From positions 3,758,501 to 3,822,500 of the forward strand of contig NZ_JAHBAG010000001.1 in the NCBI RefSeq assembly GCF_020510445.1: a stretch of DNA of 64,000 nt. The letters run 5' to 3'. Shown here in pieces: positions 1 to 9,412 of this stretch (positions are counted from its first letter, which is position 1; every line of letters starts with the position of its first letter). Under the pieces are notes generated by a model. The model saw nothing but the letters and a program-made list of their open reading frames with translations, ran no database searches and was not told the origin of the DNA. A program made the translations under genes and the position numbers. Source of the DNA: Hydrogenophaga taeniospiralis (lineage in GTDB: Bacteria > Pseudomonadota > Gammaproteobacteria > Burkholderiales > Burkholderiaceae_C).

Positions 1-1449
1 CATGGGCGAGAGCGTGAGCGCCACGAAGCCCGAAACCACCACGGCCCCGGCCAGCGCCAGCGCGAACTCGGCGAACAAGCGCCCGGTGCGCCCGGGGGTG
101 AAGGCCAGCGGCGCGTACACCGCGGCCAGCGTGAGCGTCATGGCGACCACCGCGAAGCCGATTTCCCGTGCACCCTTGATGGCGGCGTCGAACGGTTTCA
201 AGCCCTCTTCGATGTGCCGGAAGATGTTCTCCAGCATCACGATGGAGTCGTCCACCACCAACCCGATGGCCAGCACCAGGGCCAGCAGCGTGAGGGTGTT
301 GATGGAGAAGCCGAACAGCGCCATCAGGGCGAACGAGCCGATCAGGCTGACCGGAATGGTGATGAGCGGGATGATGGACGCGCGCAAGGTGCGCAGGAAC
401 ACGAAGATCACCAGCGCCACCAGCACCACCGCCTCGGCGATGGTGAGGTAGACCGCCTTGATGGAACGGTCGATGAACACCGAGTTGTCGTTGGCGATGT
501 CCACGTTCACGCCCGGTGGCAGGTCCTTCTTGACCTTTTCCAGCAGCTCGCGCACGCCGGCCGAGAGCTCCAGCGGGTTGGCGGTGGCCTGCCGGATCAC
601 GCCCAGCGAAATCGAGTCGCGGCCGTTCAGGCGCACCGAGGTGCGCTCGTCCTGCGGGCCTTGCAGGACACGCGCCACGTCGCCCAGCCGGATGGTCTGC
701 CCGCTGACGTTGCGCAGGGCCACGTCGCGGAACTGCGCCGGGGTCTGCAGGTCGGTGGCCGCGGTCACGTTGAATTCGCGCAGCGTGCTTTCGATGCGCC
801 CGGCCGGCACCTCCAGGTTGGAGCGCCGCAGCGCATCTTCCACGTCCTGCACGGTCAGGCTGTAGGCGGCCAGACGGTCCGGGTCGATCCAGACGCGCAT
901 CGCGTACTTGCGCTCGCCGTACACCCGCACGTCGGCAGCGCCGGGCGCGGTCTGCAGCACCGGCTTGGCCAGGCGGTTGGCGAAGTCGGAGAGCTGCAGC
1001 GAGTCGTGGGTGTCCGAACTCAGGGCCAGCCAGATCACCGGAAAGGCGTCGGCCTCGACCTTGGCGATCACCGGCTCGTCGATGCCCTGGGGCAGGCGCT
1101 GGCGCACACGGCTGACCTTGTCGCGCACGTCGGCCGCGGCCGAATCGGGGTCGCGCTCGAGCTTGAAGCGCACCGTGATCTGGCTGCGCTCCTGCCGGCT
1201 GATGGAAGTGATGATGTCCACCCCCTCGATGCCGGCGAGCGAGTCTTCCAGCGTCTTGCTGACCTGCGACTCCACCACCTCGCTGGAGGCCCCGGTGAAC
1301 GTGGTGCTGACGGTGACGGTGGGCTCGTCGATCTTGGGGTACTCGCGCACCGTCAGGCCGTTGAACGCCACCCAGCCCACCAGCAGGATGAGCATGGACA
1401 GCACGGAGGCGAACACCGGCCGGCGGATGGATATTTCAGGCAATTGCAT
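1..1449 (-). CDS. RND efflux transporter permease (AcrB/MexB-type), C-terminal part missing
   Basis: Inner-membrane proton-driven pump subunit that would form a tripartite efflux system with the adaptor just upstream. Translation from the ATG at 1449 gives 483 residues before the window ends, out of roughly 1,000-1,050 expected for the family. Visible are the N-terminal first membrane helix (starting MQLPEISIRRPVFASVLSML), the periplasmic porter region and the start of the helix bundle with the conserved stretch VVDDSIVMLENI. It lies 33 bp after the adaptor stop, so the two are almost certainly co-transcribed. Substrate cannot be told from sequence. The missing end is due to the window edge, not a mutation. 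Confidence 0.93.
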   Translation of the reverse strand, partial: MQLPEISIRRPVFASVLSMLILLVGWVAFNGLTVREYPKIDEPTVTVSTTFTGASSEVVESQVSKTLEDSLAGIEGVDIITSISRQERSQITVRFKLERDPDSAAADVRDKVSRVRQRLPQGIDEPVIAKVEADAFPVIWLALSSDTHDSLQLSDFANRLAKPVLQTAPGAADVRVYGERKYAMRVWIDPDRLAAYSLTVQDVEDALRRSNLEVPAGRIESTLREFNVTAATDLQTPAQFRDVALRNVSGQTIRLGDVARVLQGPQDERTSVRLNGRDSISLGVIRQATANPLELSAGVRELLEKVKKDLPPGVNVDIANDNSVFIDRSIKAVYLTIAEAVVLVALVIFVFLRTLRASIIPLITIPVSLIGSFALMALFGFSINTLTLLALVLAIGLVVDDSIVMLENIFRHIEEGLKPFDAAIKGAREIGFAVVAMTLTLAAVYAPLAFTPGRTGRLFAEFALALAGAVVVSGFVALTLSPM

Positions 1450-1482
1450 GCGGGCTGTTCCTGTGCAAAGGCGCCTGGCGCG

Positions 1483-2751
1483 TCAACTGGCGGCCGGCAC
1501 CGGGCGGACGCCGGCGGGCGCGGGCGCCGGTGTGGCCGGTGCGGCATCCGGGCCGGCGGCCGGAGCCGTCTCACGGGGCCTCGCTTCAGGCGAACCCATC
1601 TCCACCACCCGCACGGCCGTGCCATCGCGCTGCAGCCGCTGCTGACCGGCCACGACCACCGTGTCACCCTCGCTCAGCCCGGTAACCACCTGCACCTGCG
1701 AGCCCTGGCGCACGCCCACCTGGACCTCGGTGCGGCGCGACACCAGCTTGAGCGCATCGCCCTCGCCTTCTTTCTCCAGGCGGAACACGAACTGTTTGCC
1801 GGCCTGCGGCACGATCGCCTCTTCGGGCACCACCAGCGCCTTGTCGTTCACCGAAAAAATCGTCAGCACGCGGGCAAACATGCCGGGGCGCAGATTGGCG
1901 TCGGGCGAAGGCGGCAGCAGCGCGCGCACGGCCACCGAGCGGCCGTTGGCGTCCAGCAGCGGGTCCACCGCTTGCACCCGGGCGGCGAAGGCCTTGCCAG
2001 GCAACGCGTCCAGCGTCACCTGCACGGTCTGGCCCGCAGCGATGCGGGTCTGGTAACGCTCGGGCAGGCGGAAATCCACCGTCAGGGCCGAGGTGTCTTC
2101 CAGGTTGACGAGGTCCGCGCCGTCCTTGACGTAGTCGCCCAGATCGATGCTGCGCAGACCCACCGTGCCATCGAACGGCGCGGTGATGCGCATGCGCTGC
2201 AGACGCGCCTGCGCCAGCGCCACCTGGGCCTCGGCCACCTGCAGGCTGGCCTGGCTCTCGTCCAGCACACGCTGCGCCACGAAGTTCTCGGCCACCAGTT
2301 CCTGGTTGCGTTTGAAATTGGCGCGCGCCATCGACAGCTGGGCCTGGGCCTGGCTGAGTTCGGCGCGCTGCAGCACGTCGTCGAGCTGCACCAGCAACTG
2401 ACCGCGCCGCACGCGGGCGCCGTCGGCGAAGGCGATCTGGGCGACGCGCCCGCTGACCTCCGGACGCAGCGTCACGCTCTGGCGCGAACGCAGCGTGCCC
2501 ACGGCCTGGGCGTCGTCCTGGATGCGCAGGGTCTTGACCTGCGCCACCTCGACCCCCGGCATGCCGGTGGCTCCCCCGGCACGGCCCGCGGGCGCGCCGG
2601 TCGATCCCTGGCGGGCACCGGTCGATGCCTGGTCCGCGCTTGTGGCGTTGGCCGAAGCCGGCGCCGCCCGGTGCTGGAACCACCAAGCGCCAGCGGACGC
2701 CAGCCCCAGGCCGGCAGCGGCCACCACCACATAAAGCGTCTTGTTTGCCAT
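1483..2751 (-). CDS. RND efflux periplasmic adaptor (membrane fusion protein)
   Basis: AcrA/MexA-family adaptor of 422 aa that links the RND pump to an outer-membrane channel. The ATG at 2751 starts MANKTLYVVVAAAGLGL, an N-terminal anchor, then a low-complexity Ala/Gly/Thr linker, a barrel-sandwich half motif, a coiled-coil hairpin (about residues 110-170, rich in Gln/Ala/Glu), the second barrel half (ITAPFDGTVGLRSIDLGDYV) and beta-barrel domains. The C-terminus is a Pro/Ala-rich tail. The reading frame stays open further upstream, but the hydrophobic anchor fixes the start. The permease follows after 33 bp. No outer-membrane channel gene is visible in the window. Confidence 0.92.
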   Translation of the reverse strand: MANKTLYVVVAAAGLGLASAGAWWFQHRAAPASANATSADQASTGARQGSTGAPAGRAGGATGMPGVEVAQVKTLRIQDDAQAVGTLRSRQSVTLRPEVSGRVAQIAFADGARVRRGQLLVQLDDVLQRAELSQAQAQLSMARANFKRNQELVAENFVAQRVLDESQASLQVAEAQVALAQARLQRMRITAPFDGTVGLRSIDLGDYVKDGADLVNLEDTSALTVDFRLPERYQTRIAAGQTVQVTLDALPGKAFAARVQAVDPLLDANGRSVAVRALLPPSPDANLRPGMFARVLTIFSVNDKALVVPEEAIVPQAGKQFVFRLEKEGEGDALKLVSRRTEVQVGVRQGSQVQVVTGLSEGDTVVVAGQQRLQRDGTAVRVVEMGSPEARPRETAPAAGPDAAPATPAPAPAGVRPVPAAS

Positions 2752-2888
2752 GGTTTGAAGCGTCTGGATCGGGGATTCGGCGCCAGCCTTGGCGCTGTTG
2801 CCAACAAAAAGTTGCAATGTATCAGTCAAGAGCGGCCATGGCCTGGGGAAGTTCAATCGCCCTGACCGACCGCAGGACACCGCGGGTT

Positions 2889-3323
2889 TCAGCCCGGCAC
2901 GCCCCGGTTGGCCAGGGCGTCGGCACGCTCGTTGCCCGGGTCGCCCGCGTGGCCTTTGACCCAGTGCCACTCGATGTGGTGCACGCCGTCGTGCACCAGC
3001 GCATCGAGCTTTTGCCACAGGTCGGCGTTCTTCACCGGCTCTTTGGCTGCGGTCTTCCAGCCCTTGGCCTTCCAGCCGTGAATCCACTCGGTGATGCCTT
3101 TGCGCACGTACTGGCTGTCGAGGTACACCGACACCTTGCACGGCCGCTTGAGCGCGGCCAGGCCCTCGATCACGGCGGTGAGTTCCATGCGGTTGTTGGT
3201 GGTCACGCGCTCACCGCCCCAGAGTTCCTTTTCGTGTCCGCCAGCCTTGAGAAAAACGCCCCAGCCGCCTGGGCCGGGGTTGCCCTTGCAGGCGCCGTCG
3301 GTGTAGATCACCACATGGTTCAA
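2889..3323 (-). CDS. rnhA: ribonuclease HI
   Basis: Cleaves the RNA strand of RNA-DNA hybrids. All four acidic catalytic positions are visible: Asp in [16 protein letters not shown], Glu in NNRMEL, Asp in YLDSQYV and Asp in NERADALA, plus the basic HWVKGHAG loop. The 144-aa length fits the family. The best start is the TTG at 3323 (product [12 protein letters not shown]); no ATG fits, and the frame runs open upstream without RNase H homology. The neighbouring methyltransferase and gloB recall the E. coli gloB-yafS-rnhA neighbourhood. Confidence 0.93.
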   Translation of the reverse strand: MNHVVIYTDGACKGNPGPGGWGVFLKAGGHEKELWGGERVTTNNRMELTAVIEGLAALKRPCKVSVYLDSQYVRKGITEWIHGWKAKGWKTAAKEPVKNADLWQKLDALVHDGVHHIEWHWVKGHAGDPGNERADALANRGVPG

Positions 3324-3367
3324 TCGATATGCTCCAGAGAAAAAACAGGACACCTCCCCGGCTGCGG

Positions 3368-3393
3368 CCCGTCCTGAGCCAGTCGAGGGGCGG
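3368..3393. repeat. short dispersed-repeat-like motif downstream of the methyltransferase gene
   Basis: The sequence around GTCCTGAGCCAGTCGAGGGG resembles the short dispersed motif built on CCTGAGC and GTCGAAGG that I recall from many proteobacterial genomes. A related half (TTCGACTGCGCTCAG) lies at 9401-9415 at the end of ybaB. Only this partial resemblance supports the call. Confidence 0.3.
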
Positions 3394-3453
3394 TTGCGCG
3401 CCGGCCTTGGCCTGTGCGTCGTTTCACGCGTTGCGGGCCGAGCGGCCCTGCGC

Positions 3454-4335
3454 TCAGTGTCGGTGGGCCACCGACACCGGGGCCGCCGAACTGGCGCGCC
3501 GCGGTTTCCAGGCCGGCCCCAGCAGGCGCACGCCGCGCACCCGCTTGACCGCGACCACGAAATACACCGCGCCGAAAATGGGCCACCAGCGTGCGCCAGC
3601 GCGGTCCATCCAGGCCGTTCGCTGCAACCACTTTTCGGTTCGCACCGCGGGCCGGTAGCAGCCAAAGCGGTCCGACTCTACTTCAAAACTGAGCAGGCGC
3701 AGCCAGTCGCGCAGACGCCAGGGGCCGATGAACTCGCCCGCCTCGGGCAGGTACAGGCTCTCGGCGCCGAGCGCCGTCAGGCCCAGGCGGGACCCGAGCC
3801 GGCCGCGCCCCTGCCGCAGGCCCCACAGGCTGGCCGGATTCAGGCCCGAGATCACCACCCGGCCCTCGGGCACCAGCACCCGCTCAACCTCGCGCAGCAC
3901 GTGGTGCGGGTCGGCACTGAGTTCCAGCGTGTGCGGAAGCACCACCAGGTCCAAGCAGGCGGCGGGAAACGGCAGCGCCGCGGCGTCGGTGATCAGGGCC
4001 ACGCGCGACGGCCCCGGTGGCTGCGCAGCACCCCGATTCGGGGTCGATCCCCCCGTTCGGGAGGCGTCTTGCCCGCCGTTGAAGCTTCCTCCCGCCAGCA
4101 GCGCATCGGGCGCCACCAGTTCCTCGGGCAGCGCCAGCCAGCGGTGTGGCATGCGGTTGGCCCGCAGGGTGGCGAGCTCGGGCAGGCCCAATTGCAAGGC
4201 GTTGTATCCGAACAGGTCGGCCACGGCCAGATCGAACTGGGCCTGTTCCCAGCCCAGCACGTACTGTCCAGGTGCGGTGCGCAGCCAGTCGGTCATGCCA
4301 TCGGTCGGCAGGCCCGGGGTGGTGTCGGGGTTCAA
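3454..4335 (-). CDS. class I SAM-dependent methyltransferase (YafS-like)
   Basis: Predicted methyltransferase of 293 aa, similar in place and character to YafS between gloB and rnhA. The SAM-binding core appears split: the usual first strand is weak, but the acidic and post-motif strands are clear ([19 protein letters not shown], then [19 protein letters not shown]). An unusual Gly/Ser/Asn/Arg/Pro-rich stretch of about 30 residues sits just before DAAALPFP and is encoded by hairpin-rich DNA (4025-4095). The start is TTG at 4335, with GGAG ten bases upstream; an in-frame ATG at 4296 (MTDWLRT) is an alternative. It is divergent from gloB. Substrate unknown. Confidence 0.85.
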   Translation of the reverse strand: MNPDTTPGLPTDGMTDWLRTAPGQYVLGWEQAQFDLAVADLFGYNALQLGLPELATLRANRMPHRWLALPEELVAPDALLAGGSFNGGQDASRTGGSTPNRGAAQPPGPSRVALITDAAALPFPAACLDLVVLPHTLELSADPHHVLREVERVLVPEGRVVISGLNPASLWGLRQGRGRLGSRLGLTALGAESLYLPEAGEFIGPWRLRDWLRLLSFEVESDRFGCYRPAVRTEKWLQRTAWMDRAGARWWPIFGAVYFVVAVKRVRGVRLLGPAWKPRRASSAAPVSVAHRH

Positions 4336-4636
4336 TGCAAACGGTCTCCGGGTGGCACAGCGGGCAAGGGCAGCCCGCCGTCAAGCGGAGGCCATCGTAA
4401 TCGGTCGCCCGGCCCACCGCCACCGGGCCCTTGGAGAGCTCCGCCCCGGGGGCTCATCCGCCGCGGTTGGCCGGCCTTCCTGACGGGCGGGCCAGGGCCG
4501 TCTGTCGGTTCGTTTTTGAAACACGGACAGACCAGCTCCTCTGCGATACTCTCGGGCCGCCAGCTGCCGTGGCCCGCAAGGGTGGCGCGGCCGGGCCGAA
4601 GGCCCGCGCATTGCGCTGGCGAACCGAACGATTTCC
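4336..4636. other. divergent intergenic region between methyltransferase and gloB
   Basis: About 300 bp that must hold both promoters of the divergent pair. It is very GC-rich on the methyltransferase side, with one AT-richer stretch near 4511-4522 (TTTTTGAAAC) and GATACT at 4545-4550. The spacing does not make a convincing sigma-70 promoter. I see no tRNA, conserved RNA or good ORF. Confidence 0.4.
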
Positions 4637-5410
4637 ATGCAGTTACACCCCATTCCGGTCTTCACCGACAACTACATCTGGGTCTTGCACGATCAAGGTC
4701 GCGCACTGGTGGTCGACCCCGGAGAGGCCAGCCATGTGCGCCAGTGGCTGGAACATGAGGGTCTGGCGCTCGACACCATCCTGATCACCCACCACCACGC
4801 GGACCACACCGGTGGCGTGGCCGAGCTGCGGCAGGCCACCGGCGCACGGGTGATCGGCCCGGCCCGCGAACCCATGCCCGAACCTCTGCGGCGCGTGTCC
4901 GCGCACGATCGGGTCGAAGCCCTGGGTCTGGTGTTCGAGGTGCTGGAGGTCCCCGGCCACACCGCCGGGCACATCGCGTACCACTGCGCCGACGTGGACG
5001 GTGCGCCCCTGCTGTTCTGTGGCGACACGCTGTTTTCGGGTGGCTGCGGCCGCTTGTTCGAAGGCACGCCCGCGCAGATGCTGGACTCGCTGACCCGTCT
5101 GAGCGCCCTGCCCAACGACACCCGCGTCTGCTGCACCCACGAGTACACCCTGTCCAACCTGAAATTCGCGCAGGCGGTGGAACCGGGCAACGCCGCGCTG
5201 GCCGAGTACGCCGCGCATTGCCAGCAACAGCGCGCGCTGAACTTTCCCACGCTGCCCAGCTCCATCGGACTCGAGAAACGGATCAATCCGTTTCTGCGCA
5301 CCCGCGAGACGGCCGTGCGGCGGGCCGCCATCGCCCACGCTCCCCACACACCCGACGACGACGTGAGCCTCTTCGCCACGCTTCGTGAATGGAAAAACGA
5401 CTTCAGATGA
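4637..5410 (+). CDS. gloB: hydroxyacylglutathione hydrolase (glyoxalase II)
   Basis: Hydrolyses S-D-lactoylglutathione to D-lactate and glutathione, the second step of methylglyoxal detoxification. This is a metallo-beta-lactamase-fold protein of 257 aa, with the binuclear metal motif THHHADHTGG at residues 51-60, further ligands in VPGHTAGHIAYH and LFCGDTLFSGGCGR, and CCTHEYTLSNLKFA. The C-terminal substrate-binding part (LEKRINPFLRT) is complete. Its stop codon overlaps the proposed start of the next gene (ATGA at 5407-5410), suggesting translational coupling to the transglycosylase. Confidence 0.97.
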   Translation: MQLHPIPVFTDNYIWVLHDQGRALVVDPGEASHVRQWLEHEGLALDTILITHHHADHTGGVAELRQATGARVIGPAREPMPEPLRRVSAHDRVEALGLVFEVLEVPGHTAGHIAYHCADVDGAPLLFCGDTLFSGGCGRLFEGTPAQMLDSLTRLSALPNDTRVCCTHEYTLSNLKFAQAVEPGNAALAEYAAHCQQQRALNFPTLPSSIGLEKRINPFLRTRETAVRRAAIAHAPHTPDDDVSLFATLREWKNDFR

Positions 5411-7059
5411 CCCTTGCCATGCCCACCGCTCCCGCTCACCTTCTTTCCGCAGCGTCGCTGAATGGCTCCGCTCGCATCGGTTCGCCGCGCCCGTCAGCGC
5501 AACCGGCGCGCCTCGGGTTCTTCACACTGGTGGCCTCTGTGTTGCTGTTCGCGGGTTGCGCTTCGGTTCCACCGGGCACCACATCCCCGGCCACCACGAC
5601 TCCGGGCTCCACGGCCAGCACGGCCCCGCCGGCCCCCAGCGTGTTCCCCAACGCGCCCTTGAGCGAAATCGGCATCGCCAGCACCAACCTGCCCACCGTG
5701 GTCACCCTCGCGGCCCCCACCGACCTGTGGGACCGCATACGGCGCGGCTTCGCCATGAACGACCTGGACAACGAGCTGGTGCGCGACCGCGAGCAGTGGT
5801 ACGCCACCCGGCCCGACTACATCCAGCGCATGACCGAGCGTTCCAGCCGCTACCTGTTCCACATCGTCGAAGAGATCGAGCGCCGCAACATGCCGATGGA
5901 GCTGGCGCTGTTGCCCTTCATTGAAAGCGCCTTCAACCCCCAAGCAGTTTCCAGTGCGCGCGCGGCCGGCATGTGGCAGTTCATGCCCGCCACCGGTGAA
6001 TCGTTCGATCTCAAGCAGAACATCTTTCGCGACGACCGGCGCGACGTGCTGGCCTCCACCCGCGCCGCGCTCGACTACCTGCAGCAGCTGCACGGTCGCT
6101 TCGGCGACTGGCACCTGGCCCTGGCCGCCTACAACTGGGGTCAGGGCAATGTGAACCGCGCCATCACGCGCAACCAGCGCCTGGGCCAGCCGACCGGCTA
6201 CCTCGACCTGAGCATGCCGATGGAAACCCGCATGTACGTGCCCAAGCTGCAGGCCGTGAAGAACATCCTGAGCCGGCCGGAGGCCTTCAACACCACCCTG
6301 CCCCTGATCGGCAACCACCCATTCTTTGACACCGTCACGCTGGAGCGCGACATGGACGTGGCCGTCATCGCCCAGCTCGCCGGGGTCAGCGAAAGGGATT
6401 TCCGCGCGCTCAACCCCTCGCTCAGCCGCCCGGTGGTGATGGCCGCGGGCACGCCCAACATCCTGCTGCCCTGGGACAACGCGGTGGTGTTCCTGCAGAA
6501 CCTGCAGACCTTTGCGGGCCCGCTGGCCAGCTGGACCGCCTGGGTCGTGCCCACGACCATGACGGCCGCGCAGGCGGCCGCCCGGGTGGGCATGAGCGAA
6601 TCCGAGCTGCGCGAAGTCAACAACATCCCGCCGCGCATGAAGGTGCGTGCCGGCTCCAGCCTGCTGGTGCCCCGCACCCAGGCGCGCAACGGCGACGTGC
6701 CCCTGCACGTGGCCGACAACGGGCACCTGAGCCTGCAACCCGAGGTGATGCTGCGACGCAGCACGGTGCGCGCGCGCAAAGGCGACACCCTGAGCCGGCT
6801 GGCCAGCCGCTACGGCGTGAGCGCGGTCAGCGTGGCCGGCTGGAACAGCCTGGCGATCAACGCGCGGCTCAAATCGGGCCAGCGCGTCACGCTGATGTTG
6901 CCGCAGCGCCCGGCGGTGGCCAGTTCGCGGAGCGCGAAAAAATCCGTCAAGGTCGCCACGCGGAAGAAAGCGGTCCAGAAAACCGGCACCCGCACCGCCA
7001 AGGCCCGCACATCGTCCAAACGCGCGGTCACCAAAGTGGCGGCCAGCAAGAAGAACTGA
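5407..7059 (+). CDS. mltD: membrane-bound lytic murein transglycosylase D-like lipoprotein with LysM repeats
   Basis: Cleaves peptidoglycan glycan strands to anhydro-muropeptides at the outer membrane. Protein of 550 aa: an N-terminal signal ending in a lipobox (LLFAGC, Cys about 51), an SLT domain with the catalytic Glu in LALLPFIESAFNP followed by AAGMWQFMPATG and LALAAYNWGQGNVNRA, then LysM-like segments (about 380-425 and 455-500, the latter with ARKGDTLSRLASRYGVS) and a Lys/Arg/Ala-rich tail. I chose the ATG at 5407 because it overlaps the gloB stop as ATGA. An in-frame codon at 5389 is possible but would overlap gloB further. Confidence 0.93.
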   Translation: MTLAMPTAPAHLLSAASLNGSARIGSPRPSAQPARLGFFTLVASVLLFAGCASVPPGTTSPATTTPGSTASTAPPAPSVFPNAPLSEIGIASTNLPTVVTLAAPTDLWDRIRRGFAMNDLDNELVRDREQWYATRPDYIQRMTERSSRYLFHIVEEIERRNMPMELALLPFIESAFNPQAVSSARAAGMWQFMPATGESFDLKQNIFRDDRRDVLASTRAALDYLQQLHGRFGDWHLALAAYNWGQGNVNRAITRNQRLGQPTGYLDLSMPMETRMYVPKLQAVKNILSRPEAFNTTLPLIGNHPFFDTVTLERDMDVAVIAQLAGVSERDFRALNPSLSRPVVMAAGTPNILLPWDNAVVFLQNLQTFAGPLASWTAWVVPTTMTAAQAAARVGMSESELREVNNIPPRMKVRAGSSLLVPRTQARNGDVPLHVADNGHLSLQPEVMLRRSTVRARKGDTLSRLASRYGVSAVSVAGWNSLAINARLKSGQRVTLMLPQRPAVASSRSAKKSVKVATRKKAVQKTGTRTAKARTSSKRAVTKVAASKKN

Positions 7060-7080
7060 AACGACGGATGGGTGTGCGGC

Positions 7081-8136
7081 TCAGGCCTTGAACCGGGCCT
7101 TGGCCTTGCGCGCGAAATCGTTGGTGAAAGTGCGCGCGAGGTCCACCCGCTGCAACGGCGCCGAGGGGTCGAAATACGCCAGCATGCGCGCTGCGGTGGC
7201 TGGCCCATCCTCCGGCATCACACCGTCGGGCGCCCAGGCTTCACGCGCCCGGCTGAACGCGGCCAGATACAACGCCCGGTCACCCAGGAAATAGTGCTCC
7301 GGCACCGCCTTGATGATGTCGGACGGGCCTGCCGTCTGCAGCCACTTCAGGGCGTGCACCATCGCATTGGCCAGGGCCTGGCACTGGCGTGCGTTGCCAG
7401 CGAGAAAAGCACCCGGCGCGCTCAGACAGGCCGCCGGCAAGGTCCCGCCAAACACCTCGGCGCTGCCACGCACGGTGCGCGTGTCGGCCACCACCCGCAA
7501 CTCGCCCCCCTGCTCCAGCTGCGTGATGACCGGGTCGGTGTAGCAGATCGCATCGATCGTTCCGGCACGAAACGCCGCCACCGCGGAAGTCGCACTGGGC
7601 AAGGGTGTGTACTGAACATCCTGCACGCCCAGCCCGGCGCGCGCCAGCACCAGACGCGCCACCCGGTGCGTGCCCGATCCGTGCGCCATGATGCCCAGCT
7701 TCTTGCCACGCAGGTCCCGCAACCCGCTGTAATGCCCCAGCGTCTGAAGAGAGACACCCAACACGATCTGGGGCGCACGCCCCTGCAGCACGAACGACTG
7801 GAACATCTGGCCACGGGCCTGCATGTTGATGATGCTGCTGTAAGGCCCTGAGAACACCTGCGCCGAGCCCAACAGCACCGCCTGCAGGGCCTGCCCGCGA
7901 TCGGTGAACTCGCGCACCTGCACGTCCAGCCCTTCGCTGGCAAAGTAGCCCATGCGCTCGGCCACGGTCAGCGGCAGGTAGCAGAAAGCCGATTTGTCTT
8001 CCACCGCCACCACCACCCGGGCGCCGCCCGCGCGAGGCAAGGGAGCCGGTCCGGGCGCCTGAGCCCAGGTTGCGGGCGGCACCGTGCCCAGCAGCGCCGA
8101 CGCGCACACCCGACACCACCCACGACGAGTCCACAT
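7081..8136 (-). CDS. ABC-type solute-binding protein, NMT1/TauA-like
   Basis: Periplasmic binding protein of 351 aa of the NMT1/THI5-like (nitrate, sulfonate, thiamine-precursor) superfamily. It has an N-terminal signal (cut likely after TWAQA) and the family pattern of FCYLPLTVAERMGYFASEGL near the N-terminus, then GSAQVFSGPYSS and LRGKKLGIMAHGSGTH. No ABC permease or ATPase gene is adjacent, so the partner lies elsewhere or it acts as an orphan. It is convergent with the transglycosylase gene, leaving only 21 bp between stops. The ligand cannot be assigned. Confidence 0.85.
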   Translation of the reverse strand: MWTRRGWCRVCASALLGTVPPATWAQAPGPAPLPRAGGARVVVAVEDKSAFCYLPLTVAERMGYFASEGLDVQVREFTDRGQALQAVLLGSAQVFSGPYSSIINMQARGQMFQSFVLQGRAPQIVLGVSLQTLGHYSGLRDLRGKKLGIMAHGSGTHRVARLVLARAGLGVQDVQYTPLPSATSAVAAFRAGTIDAICYTDPVITQLEQGGELRVVADTRTVRGSAEVFGGTLPAACLSAPGAFLAGNARQCQALANAMVHALKWLQTAGPSDIIKAVPEHYFLGDRALYLAAFSRAREAWAPDGVMPEDGPATAARMLAYFDPSAPLQRVDLARTFTNDFARKAKARFKA

Positions 8137-8308
8137 GAAACATCCCTTCCTGCACTTGTACTCAAGCGACAGGCAAGGCTAAGCGAGGCCGGCCCCGACC
8201 GCATCGGGATCAATCCCGAGCGGGTTTCCACCGAGGGAAAACGCAAGCAAAAGTAACCGGTTGCCCCGCGGTTGCACGGACCCGGGGACGGTCAGAAAGA
8301 CCCGGTGT

Positions 8309-8713
8309 TCAGACGAACAGAATGGCGATGTTCACCAGCAGCGCCAAGGTCCAGGTCATGCTGCGCGCCAGGGCCAGATCGGCCACGTACATCATGATGT
8401 AGATCAGCCGCAGCACCACGAACACGAAGGCCAGCAGGTCCAGGCGCACCTGCGGCGCCCCCATCTGGTGGGCAATGATCACCGCCCCCATGAACAACGG
8501 CAGTGCTTCGAAGCTGTTGGACTGCGCGGCGTTGGCCCGTGCGCGCCAGTCGGTCTGGCGCGCCAGCCAGGCGCGCGGGTTGTGGTTGTCATAGCCCCCT
8601 TCGCGCCGGGACTTGCCCAGCTTGCCCCACTTGGCCAGGTAGCCACACAGGAAAGGCAACAACGCCGTCACCAGGACAGCCCAATAAGCCAGGGTCAGGC
8701 CCGCAAATTTCAT
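8309..8713 (-). CDS. MAPEG-family membrane protein
   Basis: Small integral membrane protein of 134 aa with about four hydrophobic helices and the MAPEG-like pattern NPRAWLARQTDWRARANAAQ followed by NSFEALPLFMGAVIIAH. The eukaryotic family includes microsomal glutathione transferases; the role of bacterial members is mostly unknown. It lies 34 bp after the recR start region on the same strand and may be read from the recR-ybaB-dnaX direction. Confidence 0.85.
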   Translation of the reverse strand: MKFAGLTLAYWAVLVTALLPFLCGYLAKWGKLGKSRREGGYDNHNPRAWLARQTDWRARANAAQSNSFEALPLFMGAVIIAHQMGAPQVRLDLLAFVFVVLRLIYIMMYVADLALARSMTWTLALLVNIAILFV

Positions 8714-8747
8714 GAATGAAAGGTCTTTCTGTCACCCGGCGCGTGGT

Positions 8748-9365
8748 TCAGCGCCGGTCCACCAGGGCATGGGCGATGGTGCCCAGGTCCACATATTCGA
8801 GTTCACTGCCCACCGGCACGCCACGCGCCAACCGCGTGACGTTGACGCCCCGGGCCTTGAGCCCCTGCGCGATCACGTGCGCCGTGGTTTCCCCCTCGGC
8901 CGTGAAGTTGGTCGCCAGGATCACTTCGCGCACCTCGCGCTCAGCGCCGGCTTCGCCACCGGCGGGCGCGTCGACGCGGTCAAAGAGCTTCTGCAGGCCG
9001 ATGTCGCGCGGGCCCACATCGTCCAGCGGGCTGAGCTTGCCCATGAGCACGAAGTACAAGCCTTTGTAGGCACCGGTGCGCTCCATGGCCGCCAGATCGG
9101 CCGGGTTCTCCACCACACACAGCTGGCTGTGGTCCCGCCGCGGGTCGCGGCAGGTGGCGCACACCTCGTCTTCGGTGAAGGTGTGGCAGAGCGCGCAATG
9201 GCGCACCTCGGCACAAGCGTTCTGCAGGGCCTGCGCCAGGTGCAGGGCGCCCCCGCGGTCGTGTTGCAGCAGGTGGTAGGCCATGCGCTGGGCGGACTTC
9301 ACACCCACCCCCGGCAGGCGGCGCAACGCCTGAACGAGCAGTTCAAGGGGGTGGTTTTCGGCCAT
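8748..9365 (-). CDS. recR: recombination mediator protein RecR
   Basis: Works with RecO/RecF to load RecA on gapped DNA. The 205 aa show a helix-hairpin-helix ([20 protein letters not shown]), a four-Cys zinc site (C57, C60, C69, C72) and a Toprim domain ([21 protein letters not shown]). The Walker-B-like C-terminal motif [18 protein letters not shown] is intact. A short acidic/Gly-rich insertion (about residues 133-142) sits inside the Toprim domain. Gene order dnaX-ybaB-recR is the usual one. Confidence 0.97.
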   Translation of the reverse strand: MAENHPLELLVQALRRLPGVGVKSAQRMAYHLLQHDRGGALHLAQALQNACAEVRHCALCHTFTEDEVCATCRDPRRDHSQLCVVENPADLAAMERTGAYKGLYFVLMGKLSPLDDVGPRDIGLQKLFDRVDAPAGGEAGAEREVREVILATNFTAEGETTAHVIAQGLKARGVNVTRLARGVPVGSELEYVDLGTIAHALVDRR

Positions 9366-9412
9366 GGGAATTTTGTTTTTTGAATACCGGCCCGCGGCCG
9401 GTTCGACTGCGC

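Noticed and set aside
214..2865. 883-codon plus-strand open frame over the RND genes
   Set aside because: His/Gln/Arg-rich shadow opposite clear RND permease and adaptor coding sequence.
2889..3665. 258-aa version of RNase HI
   Set aside because: The extra N-terminal 114 residues have no similarity and overlap the end of the neighbouring gene; the family starts at the TTG at 3323.
4511..4550. gloB sigma-70 promoter with TTGAAA and GATACT
   Set aside because: Spacer of 23 bp is too long for a credible promoter.
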